Shown here: positions 44,953-55,709 of the stretch, in pieces
Numbering within the stretch: the stretch's first letter is position 1
How the letters are laid out: each line of letters starts with the position of its first letter
DNA from: Leptolyngbya sp. NIES-2104
GTDB lineage: Bacteria > Cyanobacteriota > Cyanobacteriia > Leptolyngbyales > Leptolyngbyaceae
Length of the DNA stretch: 64,000 nucleotides
Direction: 5' to 3'
NCBI RefSeq assembly: GCF_001485215.1
Contig: NZ_BBWW01000001.1
Coordinates: 5,022,001 to 5,086,000 of the forward strand
Made by a program: the position numbers and the translations under genes
The notes under the pieces: model-generated
What the model saw: the letters and a program-made list of their open reading frames with translations, nothing else
Told to the model about the DNA's origin: nothing
The model's database searches: none

Positions 44953-46014
44953 TTACCGAACGTGAGGCGATTGATAGTAAATCTTTGATCCATTATCTGC
45001 CACAAAATGACAGGCAAAATAGGATTTAAAGAAGCTCTTCGAGATCGGCTCATTCGATTTCCGATAGTACCCACCCAAGACAGGTTTAATCGCTTCTGTC
45101 GCTTCTCTCAATCGATAGTGCGGCATATTCGAGAAAATGTGATGTGCAACATGAGTACCAATATCATGATGAATCGGATTAAAAATTCCGTAATCACGAT
45201 CGATAGTAGACAATGCACCTTTGAGGAAGTACCAATCTTCACCCCGATACCAAGGAATATCATCTTCGGTATGGTGCAAAAATGTCACCAAATCCAACCA
45301 AATCACAAATACAACATATCCACCGAGATAGTACTTTAGCAGAAACAGAAATCCGAATTGGAACGTTAATGCTGCTAAGAATCCAACCATTGCAAGCAAA
45401 CAAACTGTACTCACAATAATGTCATTGCGCTCGGATGGCTTAAACAGTGGGCTACTCGGCATAAAGTGAGAGCCTTGTTTCCCAGGCGATCGACGAAATA
45501 GATACAGCGGGTAAGCAATCAGCGGCAAATAGAACCGCATCAGCTTTTCTAAAAATCCCATTTCTGCATATTTCGCTTCTGTCACCGGATACCAACTCTC
45601 ATCAGTATCAATGTTGCCAGTATTCGCGTGGTGCGTCCGGTGGCTAATTCTCCAACCATGAAACGGGACCAAAATCGGAGAATGCGACAAATGACCGATC
45701 AAATTATTCAACCATTTGTGTTTGGAAAATGAGCCATGTCCGCAGTCATGCCCAACCACAAATAAAGCCCAGAACATCGTGCCCTGAGCAAACCAGAAAA
45801 TCGGAAAAAACAACCAGGAATCGAGATAAGCCGCGATCGCAATTAATCCTGCAATGATGCTGATATCAAGAAAGAAATAAAAGAGCGATCGAGCAGTGTT
45901 CGGTTCAAAACAGCGATCGGGAATTGCTGATCGAACATCTTTGAGCGTAAAGGGTAGCTCCTCACGGGTATAAACGTCTGCAACCGGGGTAGACGGGTTC
46001 GGATAAACTTGCAC
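44953..46014 (-). CDS. desB: Acyl-lipid omega-3 (Delta-15) fatty acid desaturase
   Basis: A 353-residue integral membrane desaturase starting at GTG 46014. Three His boxes are visible: HDCGH at 89-93, HRTHH at 125-129 and HVAHH at 288-292. Four or more membrane helices lie around 45-85 and 200-240. The GHDCGHGSFSKHKWLN segment and overall length match the omega-3 desaturases (DesB) rather than DesA. It introduces the omega-3 double bond into membrane glycerolipids, typically on cold shift, using ferredoxin as electron donor. It lies alone, convergent with a small hypothetical gene. Confidence 0.9.
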   Translation of the reverse strand: MQVYPNPSTPVADVYTREELPFTLKDVRSAIPDRCFEPNTARSLFYFFLDISIIAGLIAIAAYLDSWLFFPIFWFAQGTMFWALFVVGHDCGHGSFSKHKWLNNLIGHLSHSPILVPFHGWRISHRTHHANTGNIDTDESWYPVTEAKYAEMGFLEKLMRFYLPLIAYPLYLFRRSPGKQGSHFMPSSPLFKPSERNDIIVSTVCLLAMVGFLAALTFQFGFLFLLKYYLGGYVVFVIWLDLVTFLHHTEDDIPWYRGEDWYFLKGALSTIDRDYGIFNPIHHDIGTHVAHHIFSNMPHYRLREATEAIKPVLGGYYRKSNEPISKSFFKSYFACHFVADNGSKIYYQSPHVR

Positions 46015-46156
46015 GTAATTCTTCTAGCGAAACGATATGTAGCCCGGTCATTTTACCGTTTCATTGCAGCAAGTGTAACAGTATGTTTCGAGAATCGAAA
46101 TTAGGACTCAGATTTACCAGGTATAGTTGAAATGACTGTAGCTCTGGCAAAACGCG

Positions 46157-46423
46157 ATGAACTTTTACACAATGGTTTTGAAACGTAGCTCAGATTACTG
46201 GGTTGCGCTCTGTCTTGAAAATGGAATTGTTGGGCAAGGTGAAACGCAAAATCAAGCGATCGACAAACTGAAAGAAGCGATTGATTCCTTCCAGTCTGTC
46301 TACGAAACTGAGCCAAACATTTATCTCTCACCTGTCCCAATTCAAGAACTGCACGAATTCTTGGCATTAGAAACAAACGAGCCACCAACAGAAAGCTACG
46401 AACTACGTGCGGTTTATGCCTAA
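46157..46423 (+). CDS. hicB: HicB-family antitoxin
   Basis: An 88-residue protein with a partial RNase-H-like fold: YTMVLKRSSDYWVALCLENGIVGQGETQNQAIDKLKEAIDSF is the typical HicB N-terminal sequence. There is no clear C-terminal DNA-binding domain. HicB binds and neutralises the HicA mRNA interferase. The stop overlaps the hicA start by 8 nt. Here hicB precedes hicA, the reverse of the classical order, and its partner is frameshifted. Confidence 0.85.
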   Translation: MNFYTMVLKRSSDYWVALCLENGIVGQGETQNQAIDKLKEAIDSFQSVYETEPNIYLSPVPIQELHEFLALETNEPPTESYELRAVYA

Positions 46424-46654
46424 AAATGTTCCGTCACTCAAGCCAAAGCAGTTAATCAAAATCTTAGAGCGTTCGGGCTGTGTATTTCATCGCGAGGGCA
46501 AAGGCGATCATCGGCTTTATGCCGTGAGCTTGAAGAAGAAACTAGAATTGTGCCGATCGATATGGGAGCGAAAGAAATGTCTCCGGCATACGTTCTGAGA
46601 ATCCTTCGGCAATTTGGCTTTACGGATGAGGAGATTGAAGAGATGATTCGTTAG
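46416..46654 (+). pseudogene. hicA: HicA-family toxin with a frameshift
   Basis: The first frame from ATG 46416 encodes VPSLKPKQLIKILERSGCVFHREGKGDHRLYA, including the active-site His of HicA in the GDHR segment. After codon 36 or so the HicA sequence continues in another frame: ELEEETRIVPIDMGAKEM, then SPAYVLRILRQFGFTDEEIEEMIR to TAG at 46652-46654. The total length, 239 bp, is one base short of 80 codons. A single lost base near 46526-46529 (TATGCCGTGAGCTT, where TATGCCCGTGAGCTT would fit) explains it. As read, a 61-residue product with a foreign tail results, probably inactive; an assembly error is the alternative. Confidence 0.85.
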
Positions 46655-46871
46655 CTCGATCGAACACCACAATAAATTCCCGATCCGGCATCACCTGACG
46701 CAACACTCGTAGATGTCCATCTGCATCAGTGCGAGTCCGAAACCGTCCGACAATAGTACGCTGCATATTCGGAAGCAGGCAGACGATCGCCCAATTCGTC
46801 AAATATCGCTCTTGATAAGTTCTCGCACGATCGTTCGCCGCAGAATCATCAAACTCAGCGTTGTATGGCAT
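46620..46871 (-). CDS. Small hypothetical protein
   Basis: An 83-residue ORF with a clean ATG, overlapping the end of hicA by 35 nt in the opposite direction. It has a plausible soluble composition: NWAIVCLLPNMQRTIVGRFRTRTDADGHLRVLRQVMPDREFIVVFD resembles small cyanobacterial hypothetical proteins of about this size. I do not recognise a family. Confidence 0.5.
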   Translation of the reverse strand: MPYNAEFDDSAANDRARTYQERYLTNWAIVCLLPNMQRTIVGRFRTRTDADGHLRVLRQVMPDREFIVVFDRANESSLQSPHP

Positions 46872-47039
46872 GATTTATTTACCTCAATTTGGGGTGACGC
46901 GATCGATATCTCTTGGCAGGGTTCGCGATCGCGCATCAACTATTGATTCACTTAAATAGCTTATCAGGCTACGAGTGATGATTCAAGGTTCAACCCAAAG
47001 AAAGTTTGGAAGCCTTCATTTTTTGAGCAGTGTGAATTC

Positions 47040-47261
47040 GTGGGAAAGATTCGTTGGCGATTACGGGTGGTCATGGCAGACCGAAAAATGACCAATAAAA
47101 CACTGGCTCAAATGATGAACATGAACCCAGTGAGTATTTCAAAATTGAAGAATGCCGATGATATGCCAGCGATCGGTGGTGAAACACTCGCAAAACTTTG
47201 TGATGCCCTTAATTGCACCCCTGCCGATCTAATCCAATACGTCCCCGATTCAGACGAGTAA
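47040..47261 (+). CDS. Cro/CI-type (XRE) helix-turn-helix regulator
   Basis: A 73-residue protein starting at GTG 47040. Almost the whole length is one HTH: KIRWRLRVVMADRKMTNKTLAQMMNMNPVSISKLKNADDMPAIGGETLAKLCDALNCTPADLIQYVPD, the shape of the YozG/HTH_26 single-domain regulators. It may control its own transcription or that of neighbours. It lies 386 bp after the hicBA pair but is not evidently linked to it. Confidence 0.85.
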   Translation: MGKIRWRLRVVMADRKMTNKTLAQMMNMNPVSISKLKNADDMPAIGGETLAKLCDALNCTPADLIQYVPDSDE

Positions 47262-47269
47262 TCTAAACT

Positions 47270-47503
47270 CTTCAGTCCCCTTCAGCGGACTTCGCACCGT
47301 TAGCCCCGAATTCCATTCCGGGGCGGGTTCGCAACGAGAGCGAAAAAGCACGATCGACCTAAATCTCAACTTACGATCGTGTTTCCTCACAAATCGCTTT
47401 CATCCCCGAATTCCATTCCGGGGCGAGTTCGCAACGAGAGCAAAAAAGCACGATCGACCTAAATCCCAACTTACGATCGCGTTTCCTCACAAATCGCCTT
47501 CAT
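47270..47503. repeat. Element-A remnant and 100-bp tandem duplication
   Basis: A right-hand arm of palindromic element A (about 47270-47327) is followed by two head-to-tail 100-bp units, 47304-47403 and 47404-47503, which differ at five positions by my count. Each unit begins CCCCGAATTCCATTCCGGGG and ends ...CTCACAAATCGCYTTCAT. Unit 2 includes the last codons and stop of the nuclease-like gene (47471), so unit 1 carries a detached copy of that 3' end. Confidence 0.88.
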
Positions 47504-48118
47504 CACCTGCAACAACTGCTCCACCTGATCGGGATACAACATATTAAACGTCGGAAACAGCGTATAAGGCGGCGGCTCTCCCTGCTCGATCCGCACAAAC
47601 TGATAATTCAATCCATTCGTCGTTAATCCCCACACAGCTTGCTGTTGCTCCAATCCCGTGAAAGCATACGTCAAAAGCTGCGGTAGTCCTTCTGAAGCCT
47701 CTAAGCTGCTATTCTTTGCCTCAACAATCAGCACCCAAAACACATTCATCTCGCGCTGATCTCGCATCCGTTTCGCAGCGAGAATATCCATTCGCCCTTT
47801 AATCAGCGTGTCTTCATCCTCGACCTCAATGCTAGAAATTCCCACTTCTAAATCAAGCCGAATTCTAGGATTATGAAATCCTGCAAGCCACATCAAAGGC
47901 GACAGAAATAAATACTGAATCTGACCTTCAAGAATCTTGCCTTCCCCGTAATAGGTAATAAAATTCTCTCGAATCTGTGTTAGCTTCTGGCGTTCTGATT
48001 CGGTTAATTCTTCCAACGTCAATAGAGAGGTGAGTTTCTGACCCACACGAAGTTGCAGTTTCAGAAGTCGATGAACTTGGTCTAGAGTCAAATTACTGGC
48101 ATCAAGCGCGATCGTCAT
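47471..48118 (-). CDS. PD-(D/E)XK nuclease-like protein
   Basis: A 215-residue protein. A core resembling restriction-endonuclease-like folds is visible: GRMDILAAKR followed by FWVLIVEAKNSSL, matching the D...ExK catalytic pattern (Asp in RMD, Glu and Lys in VEAK). The N-terminal third is helical (LTLDQVHRLLKLQLRVGQKLTSLLTLEELTESERQKL). Relatives are often labelled as restriction subunit R-like in cyanobacteria. There is no methyltransferase or specificity gene beside it, so a complete restriction system is not present. Its 3' end is duplicated downstream. Confidence 0.65.
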   Translation of the reverse strand: MTIALDASNLTLDQVHRLLKLQLRVGQKLTSLLTLEELTESERQKLTQIRENFITYYGEGKILEGQIQYLFLSPLMWLAGFHNPRIRLDLEVGISSIEVEDEDTLIKGRMDILAAKRMRDQREMNVFWVLIVEAKNSSLEASEGLPQLLTYAFTGLEQQQAVWGLTTNGLNYQFVRIEQGEPPPYTLFPTFNMLYPDQVEQLLQVMKAICEETRS

Positions 48119-48153
48119 TTTTCAATCCCGATTCATCCTCAAATCATATCGCA

Positions 48154-48183
48154 CAAAAAAACCGGGAGAATTCCCCCGGTTTC
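48154..48183 (-). terminator. Intrinsic terminator of petH
   Basis: On the minus strand, AACCGGG...CCCGGTTTTTTT forms a GC-rich hairpin with a seven-base T-run, 23 nt after the petH stop and just before the nuclease-like gene. Confidence 0.85.
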
Positions 48184-48205
48184 GCTTCAATTCAAAACAT
48201 CGAAA

Positions 48206-49955
<1,750 letters not shown>

Positions 49956-50966
49956 ATGACCAGTAAGCCAGACCGCGTGGTTCTGATTGGCGTTGCCGGA
50001 GACTCCGGATGCGGAAAATCCACGTTTCTGCGCCGAATCACAGATCTGTTTGGGGAAGATTTCGTCACTGTGATCTGCCTGGATGATTACCACAGTCTGG
50101 ATCGGAAACAGCGCAAAGAAACGGGCATCACCGCACTCAATCCGAAGGCGAATAATTTCGACCTGATGTATGAGCAAATCAAAGCGCTCAAGAACGGAGA
50201 AACGATCGATAAGCCGATTTACAACCACGAAACCGGAATGATCGATCCGCCCGAAAAGGTGGAGCCGAATCATATTGTCGTGATCGAGGGCTTACATCCG
50301 CTCTATGACCAGCGTGTTCGTGATTTGATCGATTTCAGCGTCTATCTCGACATCAGCGATGAAGTCAAAATTGCCTGGAAGATTCAGCGGGATATGGCTG
50401 AACGCGGTCACAGCTACGAAGATGTTTTAGCGCAAATCAATTCGCGTAAGCCTGACTTTGATGCCTACATCGATCCGCAAAAAGAATTCGCGGATGTGGT
50501 GATTCAAGTGCTGCCGACGCAGTTGATTAAAGACGACAAAGAACGGAAAGTGCTGCGCGTTCAAATGATTCAGCGCGACGGCATCGAAGGGTATGATCCG
50601 GTTTACCTGTTTGATGAAGGATCAACGATCGATTGGACTCCGTGTGGTCGTAAGCTCACCTGTTCGTATCCCGGCATCAGAATGCACTACGGACCCGATG
50701 TGTACTACAAGCATGGTGTTTCCGTCCTCGAAGTCGATGGTCAATTCGACAAGCTCGAAGAAGTGATCTACATCGAGCAGCATTTGAGCAAAACTTCAGC
50801 GAAATACAACGGTGAAGTGACTGAACTCTTGCTGCAACACCGTGAGTATCCCGGTTCTAACAACGGTACGGGCTTGTTCCAGGTGTTGACGGGCTTGAAG
50901 ATGCGGGCGACCTATGAGCGCTTGACCAATCAAGTTGGCGCAGCAAAAATTCCTGCGAAGGTCTAG
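49956..50966 (+). CDS. prk: Phosphoribulokinase
   Basis: A 336-residue protein with AGAGGA upstream of its ATG. The P-loop is GVAGDSGCGKST at residues 12-23, with Cys19 in it. A second Cys, in VICLDDYHSL, is the other residue of the thioredoxin/CP12-regulated pair in this family. KPIYNHETG and VIEGLHPL follow as substrate and Walker B regions. It phosphorylates ribulose 5-phosphate to RuBP in the Calvin cycle. It is followed by a clear terminator, so it is monocistronic. Placement opposite petH pairs NADPH production with carbon fixation. Confidence 0.97.
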   Translation: MTSKPDRVVLIGVAGDSGCGKSTFLRRITDLFGEDFVTVICLDDYHSLDRKQRKETGITALNPKANNFDLMYEQIKALKNGETIDKPIYNHETGMIDPPEKVEPNHIVVIEGLHPLYDQRVRDLIDFSVYLDISDEVKIAWKIQRDMAERGHSYEDVLAQINSRKPDFDAYIDPQKEFADVVIQVLPTQLIKDDKERKVLRVQMIQRDGIEGYDPVYLFDEGSTIDWTPCGRKLTCSYPGIRMHYGPDVYYKHGVSVLEVDGQFDKLEEVIYIEQHLSKTSAKYNGEVTELLLQHREYPGSNNGTGLFQVLTGLKMRATYERLTNQVGAAKIPAKV

Positions 50967-50990
50967 AGCCGGATTGTAAAAGGATTGAAG

Positions 50991-51015
50991 GGAGGTGCGA
51001 TCGTACCTCCTTTTT
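50991..51015 (+). terminator. Intrinsic terminator of prk
   Basis: GGAGGT (50991-50996) and ACCTCC (51005-51010) pair around GCGATCGT and are followed by TTTTT. It begins 25 nt after the prk stop. Confidence 0.85.
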
Positions 51016-51022
51016 CATCCCA

Positions 51023-51289
51023 AGGTGGTGCAGGCATCTTGCCTGCTCTTGGAGGGTGTTGAAGAAATATAAAAGGCTCCTTCGCTACGTTCTGCTCCCG
51101 CCCTGAAATGAATTTCGGGCTAATGGTGGAAAGTCTACTGAAGTAGACTCAGAGCTAGTTTCAGGTTCTTAGTTCTTTTCAAAGGACTTTCGTCGATTAG
51201 CCCGAAATTCATTTCAGGGTGGGAATTGCAACGAACGACAACTTTTCAAACATCCTCCTGGGTTTGGGCGGACAAGCTGTCCACCCCAG
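51023..51289. repeat. Palindromic repeat C2, split by element B2
   Basis: The left part (51023-51051) has the hairpin GCAGGCATCTTGCCTGC; the right part (51258-51289) has CTGGG...CCCAG arms around GGACAAGCTGTCC. Joined together the two resemble C1 at 30347, which shares GGCATCTTGCC in reverse orientation. Element B2 lies exactly between the two parts. Confidence 0.65.
51052..51257. mobile_element. Palindromic MITE-like element B2
   Basis: A 206-bp element with left end GAGGGTGTTGAAGAAATAT and right end ACTTTTCAAACATCCTC. Its outer stem starts CCCGCCCTGAAATGAATTTC near 51098, enclosing AGTCTAC-TGAA-GTAGACT and AGTTCTT-TTCA-AAGGACT hairpins. It has no ORF of its own and interrupts repeat C2. 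Together with the prk terminator it fills the 515-nt gap after prk. Confidence 0.85.
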
Positions 51290-51481
51290 ATTAGAAATCA
51301 ATTGGTAGAGTTAATCGATCGTATTAATTCTGCTTGGGATCACCTGATATTACTGACCCCGGTTTCACTTATAATGATTCCCTAAGAATCAGCCATTTAA
51401 CATACTGTACCTATCCGTTGAGCCAGTTCTTCCGGTGGTTCGCAAGCTGTAATTCTATAAATTCGTTGAGGTAATGGCGCG

Positions 51482-52201
51482 ATGGCAACCAGCCGTGGAA
51501 ATCAAACCAGTCGTAGGGCAAATAATCGACGCACTGCGGCAAAGGTGACAGAAACACCAGAAAACGCGGCACCGACTGCGACCGAATCCCCCGCAGCAGA
51601 ACCCACTCCGGAAGCTTCAACTCCAGAGGCGATCGGGCAACCGTTACCGACTTTGACATCCAAGCCGAATCAACCAGAGAAAGCCGAGCAACCAGAAGCG
51701 TTGCCGGTTTTGGAAGTTGACCCCGTTTCGGAAACTAATTCTTCCACCGTATCCACAGAATCAACCCCAGAGGAACCTCTCATGAGTAATTCAGAAGTGA
51801 TTGAAGCGACGGCAACCCCCGTAGAAAACAATGGGAGCGCACTTGAGATCATTAGCCTCTCTTCTATCAATCGTCCGGTGATGTCAGATGATTTTGAAGT
51901 GGCAGGCACGATTCAATCGGCGGGAATTCGCCCGATCGAAGCGAGCCACATGGAAGTCTACGGCACGATTATGAATGGTCGTCCGGTGTCATCGAGCAAT
52001 CTGAAAGTGGCTGAAATGCTTCCGGGAAACCGTCCGATCTTTTACAGTGATTTTCATTCGGTTGAAGGCTCAGAAACGTTTGGGCGACCTGTGATGCTGA
52101 GTGAACCCGGATTACTTGCTGCGGCGCAACACATGGGAGGTCGTCCCGTTTTTTCTAACGACATCGATGATGCGGCGAATTTGATGGGCTTCATCGATTA
52201 A
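51482..52201 (+). CDS. Hypothetical protein with six RP(V/I) repeats
   Basis: A 239-residue protein. Residues 1-125 are low-complexity, rich in Thr, Pro, Glu and Ala, and probably disordered, with a basic start (SRGNQTSRRANNRR). From residue 131 it has six degenerate repeats of 17-19 residues, each beginning Arg-Pro-Val/Ile, at 131, 150, 167, 184, 202 and 221, for example RPVSSSNLKVAEMLPGN. There is no signal peptide or membrane helix. I do not recognise a named domain. A hairpin terminator follows and valS lies 121 nt downstream. Confidence 0.75.
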   Translation: MATSRGNQTSRRANNRRTAAKVTETPENAAPTATESPAAEPTPEASTPEAIGQPLPTLTSKPNQPEKAEQPEALPVLEVDPVSETNSSTVSTESTPEEPLMSNSEVIEATATPVENNGSALEIISLSSINRPVMSDDFEVAGTIQSAGIRPIEASHMEVYGTIMNGRPVSSSNLKVAEMLPGNRPIFYSDFHSVEGSETFGRPVMLSEPGLLAAAQHMGGRPVFSNDIDDAANLMGFID

Positions 52202-52226
52202 GAATTTAGGCTCGATTCAAGGTTGT

Positions 52227-52256
52227 GGGTGCTTCTGAGAAGGAGTGCCCATTTTT
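52227..52256 (+). terminator. Intrinsic terminator after the RP-repeat protein gene
   Basis: GGGTGCTTC and GGAGTGCCC pair over nine positions with GU wobbles around a TGAGAA loop, followed by ATTTTTA. It begins 25 nt after the stop at 52201. Confidence 0.65.
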
Positions 52257-52322
52257 ATCGGCATCTCACGCAGAGAACCGTTTATCATAAGCTAAATGTC
52301 CCCAACCTTCTAGAAACTTCTC

Positions 52323-55300
52323 ATGACTGCCACTCTTCCCACTCAATACAACGCCGCCACGACTGAAGCAAAATGGCAGAAGTTTTGGGAGGAGAATCAG
52401 GTCTTTAAGGCTGATCCGAATCAAGCTGGTGAGCCGTATTGTGTAGTGATTCCGCCGCCCAATGTCACGGGTAGTTTGCACATGGGTCATGCCTTTGAGA
52501 GTTCGCTGATCGATGTGTTGATTCGGTATCAGCGGATGTTGGGCAAAAATACGCTGTGGTTGCCAGGAACGGATCACGCCAGTATTGCGGTGCAGACGAT
52601 TTTAGAGCGGCAACTCAAAGCGGAAGGGAAAACCCGTGATGATTTGGGACGGGAACAGTTTTTAGAACGCGCTTGGAAATGGAAAGCGGAATCGGGCGGC
52701 ACGATCGTGAATCAACTCCGTCGCTTAGGGGTATCAGTGGATTGGTCGCGTGAACGGTTCACGATGGATGAAGGACTATCCGCTGCGGTGTTAGATGCCT
52801 TTGTCAAACTGCACGATGAAGGGCTGATTTATCGCGGTAATTATTTGGTCAACTGGTGTCCGGCGAGTCAGTCCGCTGTATCGGATCTCGAAGTTGAGAA
52901 TAAAGAAGTAGACGGAAATCTGTGGCATTTTCGCTATCCGATCATGGGCGAGGATGGCTTTATCGAAGTGGCAACGACTCGACCGGAAACGATGTTGGGT
53001 GATACAGCGGTCGCAGTGAATCCGAATGACGATCGCTATAAACATCTGATCGGCAAAACCCTAATGTTGCCGCTCGTTTACCGCGAAATTCCGATCATCG
53101 GTGACGAGCACGTTGATCCGAGTTTTGGAACAGGTTGCGTGAAGGTGACACCCGCACACGATCTGAACGATTTCGAGATGGGTCAGCGTCATAAGTTGCC
53201 GTCGATCAATGTGATGAACAAAGACGGCACGATGAACGAGAACGCTGGAGAATTCCAGGGACAAGACCGCTTTGTGGCGCGGAAAAACCTGGTCAAGAAG
53301 ATGGAAGAAGAAGGCTGTCTGGTCAAAGTCGAGCCTTATAAACATACGGTTCCGTACAGCGATCGCGGAAAAGTGCCGATCGAACCGCTTTTATCGACTC
53401 AATGGTTTGTCAAAATCAAACCGCTGTCTGATTTTGCTCTTGCCTCTTTAGATGAGCAAACTTCTCCAAAATTCGTGCCGGAACGCTGGACAAAAGTGTA
53501 TCGCGATTGGCTCGTGAGCTTGAAAGATTGGTGTATCTCGCGGCAATTGTGGTGGGGGCATCAAATTCCGGCTTGGTATGCGATTAGTGAAACGAACGGC
53601 GAAATTACCGATTACACGCCGTTTATCGTGGCGCGATCGCAAGAAGAAGCGCGAAAAAAAGCGATCGAGCAATTTGGCGAAAATGTCCAAATCGAACAAG
53701 ATCCAGATGTTCTCGACACTTGGTTCTCATCGGGATTGTGGCCCTTTTCCACACTAGGCTGGTCAGATACCGAAGCCGAAGATTACAAGCGCTACTATCC
53801 GACTGCAACGCTAGTAACCGGATTCGATATCATCTTCTTCTGGGTTGCCCGCATGACGATGATGGCGGGACACTTCACCGGACAAATGCCGTTTAAGGAT
53901 GTCTACATCCACGGATTAGTGCGGGATGAGAACAATAAAAAGATGTCGAAATCAGCGAATAACGGCATCGATCCGCTGATTTTGATTGATAAATATGGAA
54001 CCGATGCGCTGAGATATACCTTAATCCGAGAGGTCACTGGAGCGGGTCAGGATATTCGGATGGCGTACGATCGCAAAACCGACGAATCCGAAACCGTCGA
54101 AACCTCACGCAATTTCACTAACAAACTATGGAATGCGTCGCGGTTTGTAATGCTGAATTTGGATGGAAAAACACCTGCTCAATTAGGTGAACCAAACAAC
54201 TTGGAATTAAGCGATCGCTGGATTCTCTCCAAGTTCAATCAACTCGCTCAAGAGGTGCGAAATTACCTCGATAACTATGGATTCGGTGAAGCCTCAAAGA
54301 GTCTCTACGAATTCATCTGGGGCGATTTTTGCGATCAATACATTGAACTTGTCAAATCGCGCCTACAAGATCCCAATGCTCCGACTCGTCTCGCCGCCCA
54401 GCAAACTCTCGCTCATGTGTTGGAAGGAACGCTCAAACTCCTGCATCCTTTCATGCCGCACATCACCGAAGAGATTTGGCACACCCTGACCCAAACCCCT
54501 GAAATCGATCGCAATTCACTTGCGCTCCAGAGTTATCCAATCCCCAATACAACCCTGATCGATCCGAATCTAGAACAACAGTTTGAGTTAATTCTCAACA
54601 CGATTCGCACGATTCGGAACCTCAGAGCGAGTGCCGAAATCAAACCGGGTGCAAGAATCCGAGTCGCGCTCTCGACTGAGGACGATCGAGAAAAGCAGAC
54701 GCTGATTCGAGGTCAGTCCTATATCAAGGACATGGCGCGGGTCGAAACGTTGTCGATCGCAGGCACAAACGAAACTCCGAAACCGACAAACGACGCAGAA
54801 CAGCCCGTTCTAGCGATCGCACTTGATACCGCTGGCAACTTCATCGGCAAACATCAAAAGATCCTCCTCTCGCTGCTGCTCATTGGCTCGATCCTGTTCG
54901 CGCTCAAAGTCGCGTCCGTTGTCCTTGATTCGGTTCAAGAAGTTCCACTTCTTGCATCGTTGCTGGAAATCGTGGGAATCGTTTACACTATCTGGTTTGC
55001 GAAAACGCGGCTGTGGGATACAAGCGATCGACAAACTTTCCTCAAGCAAGTTGATCAGTTTAAAGCCGAGGTCATTGGAGAACCGAAACCACTCGCGATT
55101 GCACCCGTTCAAACCGAGCCTGTTGATGATGCTCAAACGATCGTCGGAGTCACTGGAACCGTCAGAATTTCGATTCCACTCGCCGGATTGATCGACCTTG
55201 AAGCGCTCAAAGCTAAGACTGAGCGGGATTTGAAGAAAGTTGAGGCAGAGATTCAGGCGCTCAGCGGTCGATTGAATAATCCGAAATTCGTCGATAAAGC

Positions 55301-55391
55301 GCCGCCTGACGTGGTGCAATCGACGCGAGATGCTTTGGCAGAAGCAGAAAAGCAGGCAGAAATTCTGAAATCGAAGCTCGATCGCCTATAA
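52323..55391 (+). CDS. valS: Valyl-tRNA synthetase with CAAD membrane domain
   Basis: A 1022-residue class I synthetase. HMGH (HIGH motif) is at 53-56 and KMSKS at 540-544; an editing domain lies between them (CP1, with [17 protein letters not shown]), and the anticodon-binding region covers about 630-800. Between this and the C-terminal coiled coil (about 945-1022) is an insertion of about 100 residues containing two predicted transmembrane helices (about 845-905: [20 protein letters not shown] and [20 protein letters not shown]). This is the cyanobacterial CAAD domain, known in some cyanobacterial aminoacyl-tRNA synthetases to anchor them to thylakoids. It is therefore a membrane-bound synthetase. 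Confidence 0.95.
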   Translation: MTATLPTQYNAATTEAKWQKFWEENQVFKADPNQAGEPYCVVIPPPNVTGSLHMGHAFESSLIDVLIRYQRMLGKNTLWLPGTDHASIAVQTILERQLKAEGKTRDDLGREQFLERAWKWKAESGGTIVNQLRRLGVSVDWSRERFTMDEGLSAAVLDAFVKLHDEGLIYRGNYLVNWCPASQSAVSDLEVENKEVDGNLWHFRYPIMGEDGFIEVATTRPETMLGDTAVAVNPNDDRYKHLIGKTLMLPLVYREIPIIGDEHVDPSFGTGCVKVTPAHDLNDFEMGQRHKLPSINVMNKDGTMNENAGEFQGQDRFVARKNLVKKMEEEGCLVKVEPYKHTVPYSDRGKVPIEPLLSTQWFVKIKPLSDFALASLDEQTSPKFVPERWTKVYRDWLVSLKDWCISRQLWWGHQIPAWYAISETNGEITDYTPFIVARSQEEARKKAIEQFGENVQIEQDPDVLDTWFSSGLWPFSTLGWSDTEAEDYKRYYPTATLVTGFDIIFFWVARMTMMAGHFTGQMPFKDVYIHGLVRDENNKKMSKSANNGIDPLILIDKYGTDALRYTLIREVTGAGQDIRMAYDRKTDESETVETSRNFTNKLWNASRFVMLNLDGKTPAQLGEPNNLELSDRWILSKFNQLAQEVRNYLDNYGFGEASKSLYEFIWGDFCDQYIELVKSRLQDPNAPTRLAAQQTLAHVLEGTLKLLHPFMPHITEEIWHTLTQTPEIDRNSLALQSYPIPNTTLIDPNLEQQFELILNTIRTIRNLRASAEIKPGARIRVALSTEDDREKQTLIRGQSYIKDMARVETLSIAGTNETPKPTNDAEQPVLAIALDTAGNFIGKHQKILLSLLLIGSILFALKVASVVLDSVQEVPLLASLLEIVGIVYTIWFAKTRLWDTSDRQTFLKQVDQFKAEVIGEPKPLAIAPVQTEPVDDAQTIVGVTGTVRISIPLAGLIDLEALKAKTERDLKKVEAEIQALSGRLNNPKFVDKAPPDVVQSTRDALAEAEKQAEILKSKLDRL

Positions 55392-55417
55392 GTTTATCAA
55401 TTCTTAATTTTGTCATC

Positions 55418-55447
55418 AGAGATGCTGGATTTTGGCATCTCTTTTTT
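55418..55447 (+). terminator. Intrinsic terminator of valS
   Basis: AGAGATGC (55418-55425) and GCATCTCT (55435-55442) form a perfect 8-bp stem followed by a T-run, 27 nt after the valS stop. Confidence 0.9.
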
Positions 55448-55709
55448 GTAATTGTATGAGGGAACCGCCTCAATGATTCCGATAGAAAACGAAGAGGCTA
55501 TACTGTCTTGATAGGTACGTACAATAGGGCGCAACCGGATAAAAACCGAAGCCGTTCGATCGTAGTACAGATCAGGTCAGTGCATCTACGGGCGATAGAA
55601 CAGGGATACAACGGTATATGTTGTCAAAACTCTTGGACAGCCAGCGAAACTGTCCTGTAAATGCCCCTGATCATCGTTCCCACCGAGACGACATCGAGAG
55701 AAAAAGTTA
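55448..55709. other. Intergenic region after valS
   Basis: No ORF is convincing in this 262-nt stretch between the valS terminator and the next gene. It should contain the promoter of the coiled-coil protein gene; I see nothing else definite. Confidence 0.5.

Noticed and set aside
47471-48118. Restriction-modification system
   Set aside because: The nuclease-like gene has no methyltransferase or specificity partner within the window.
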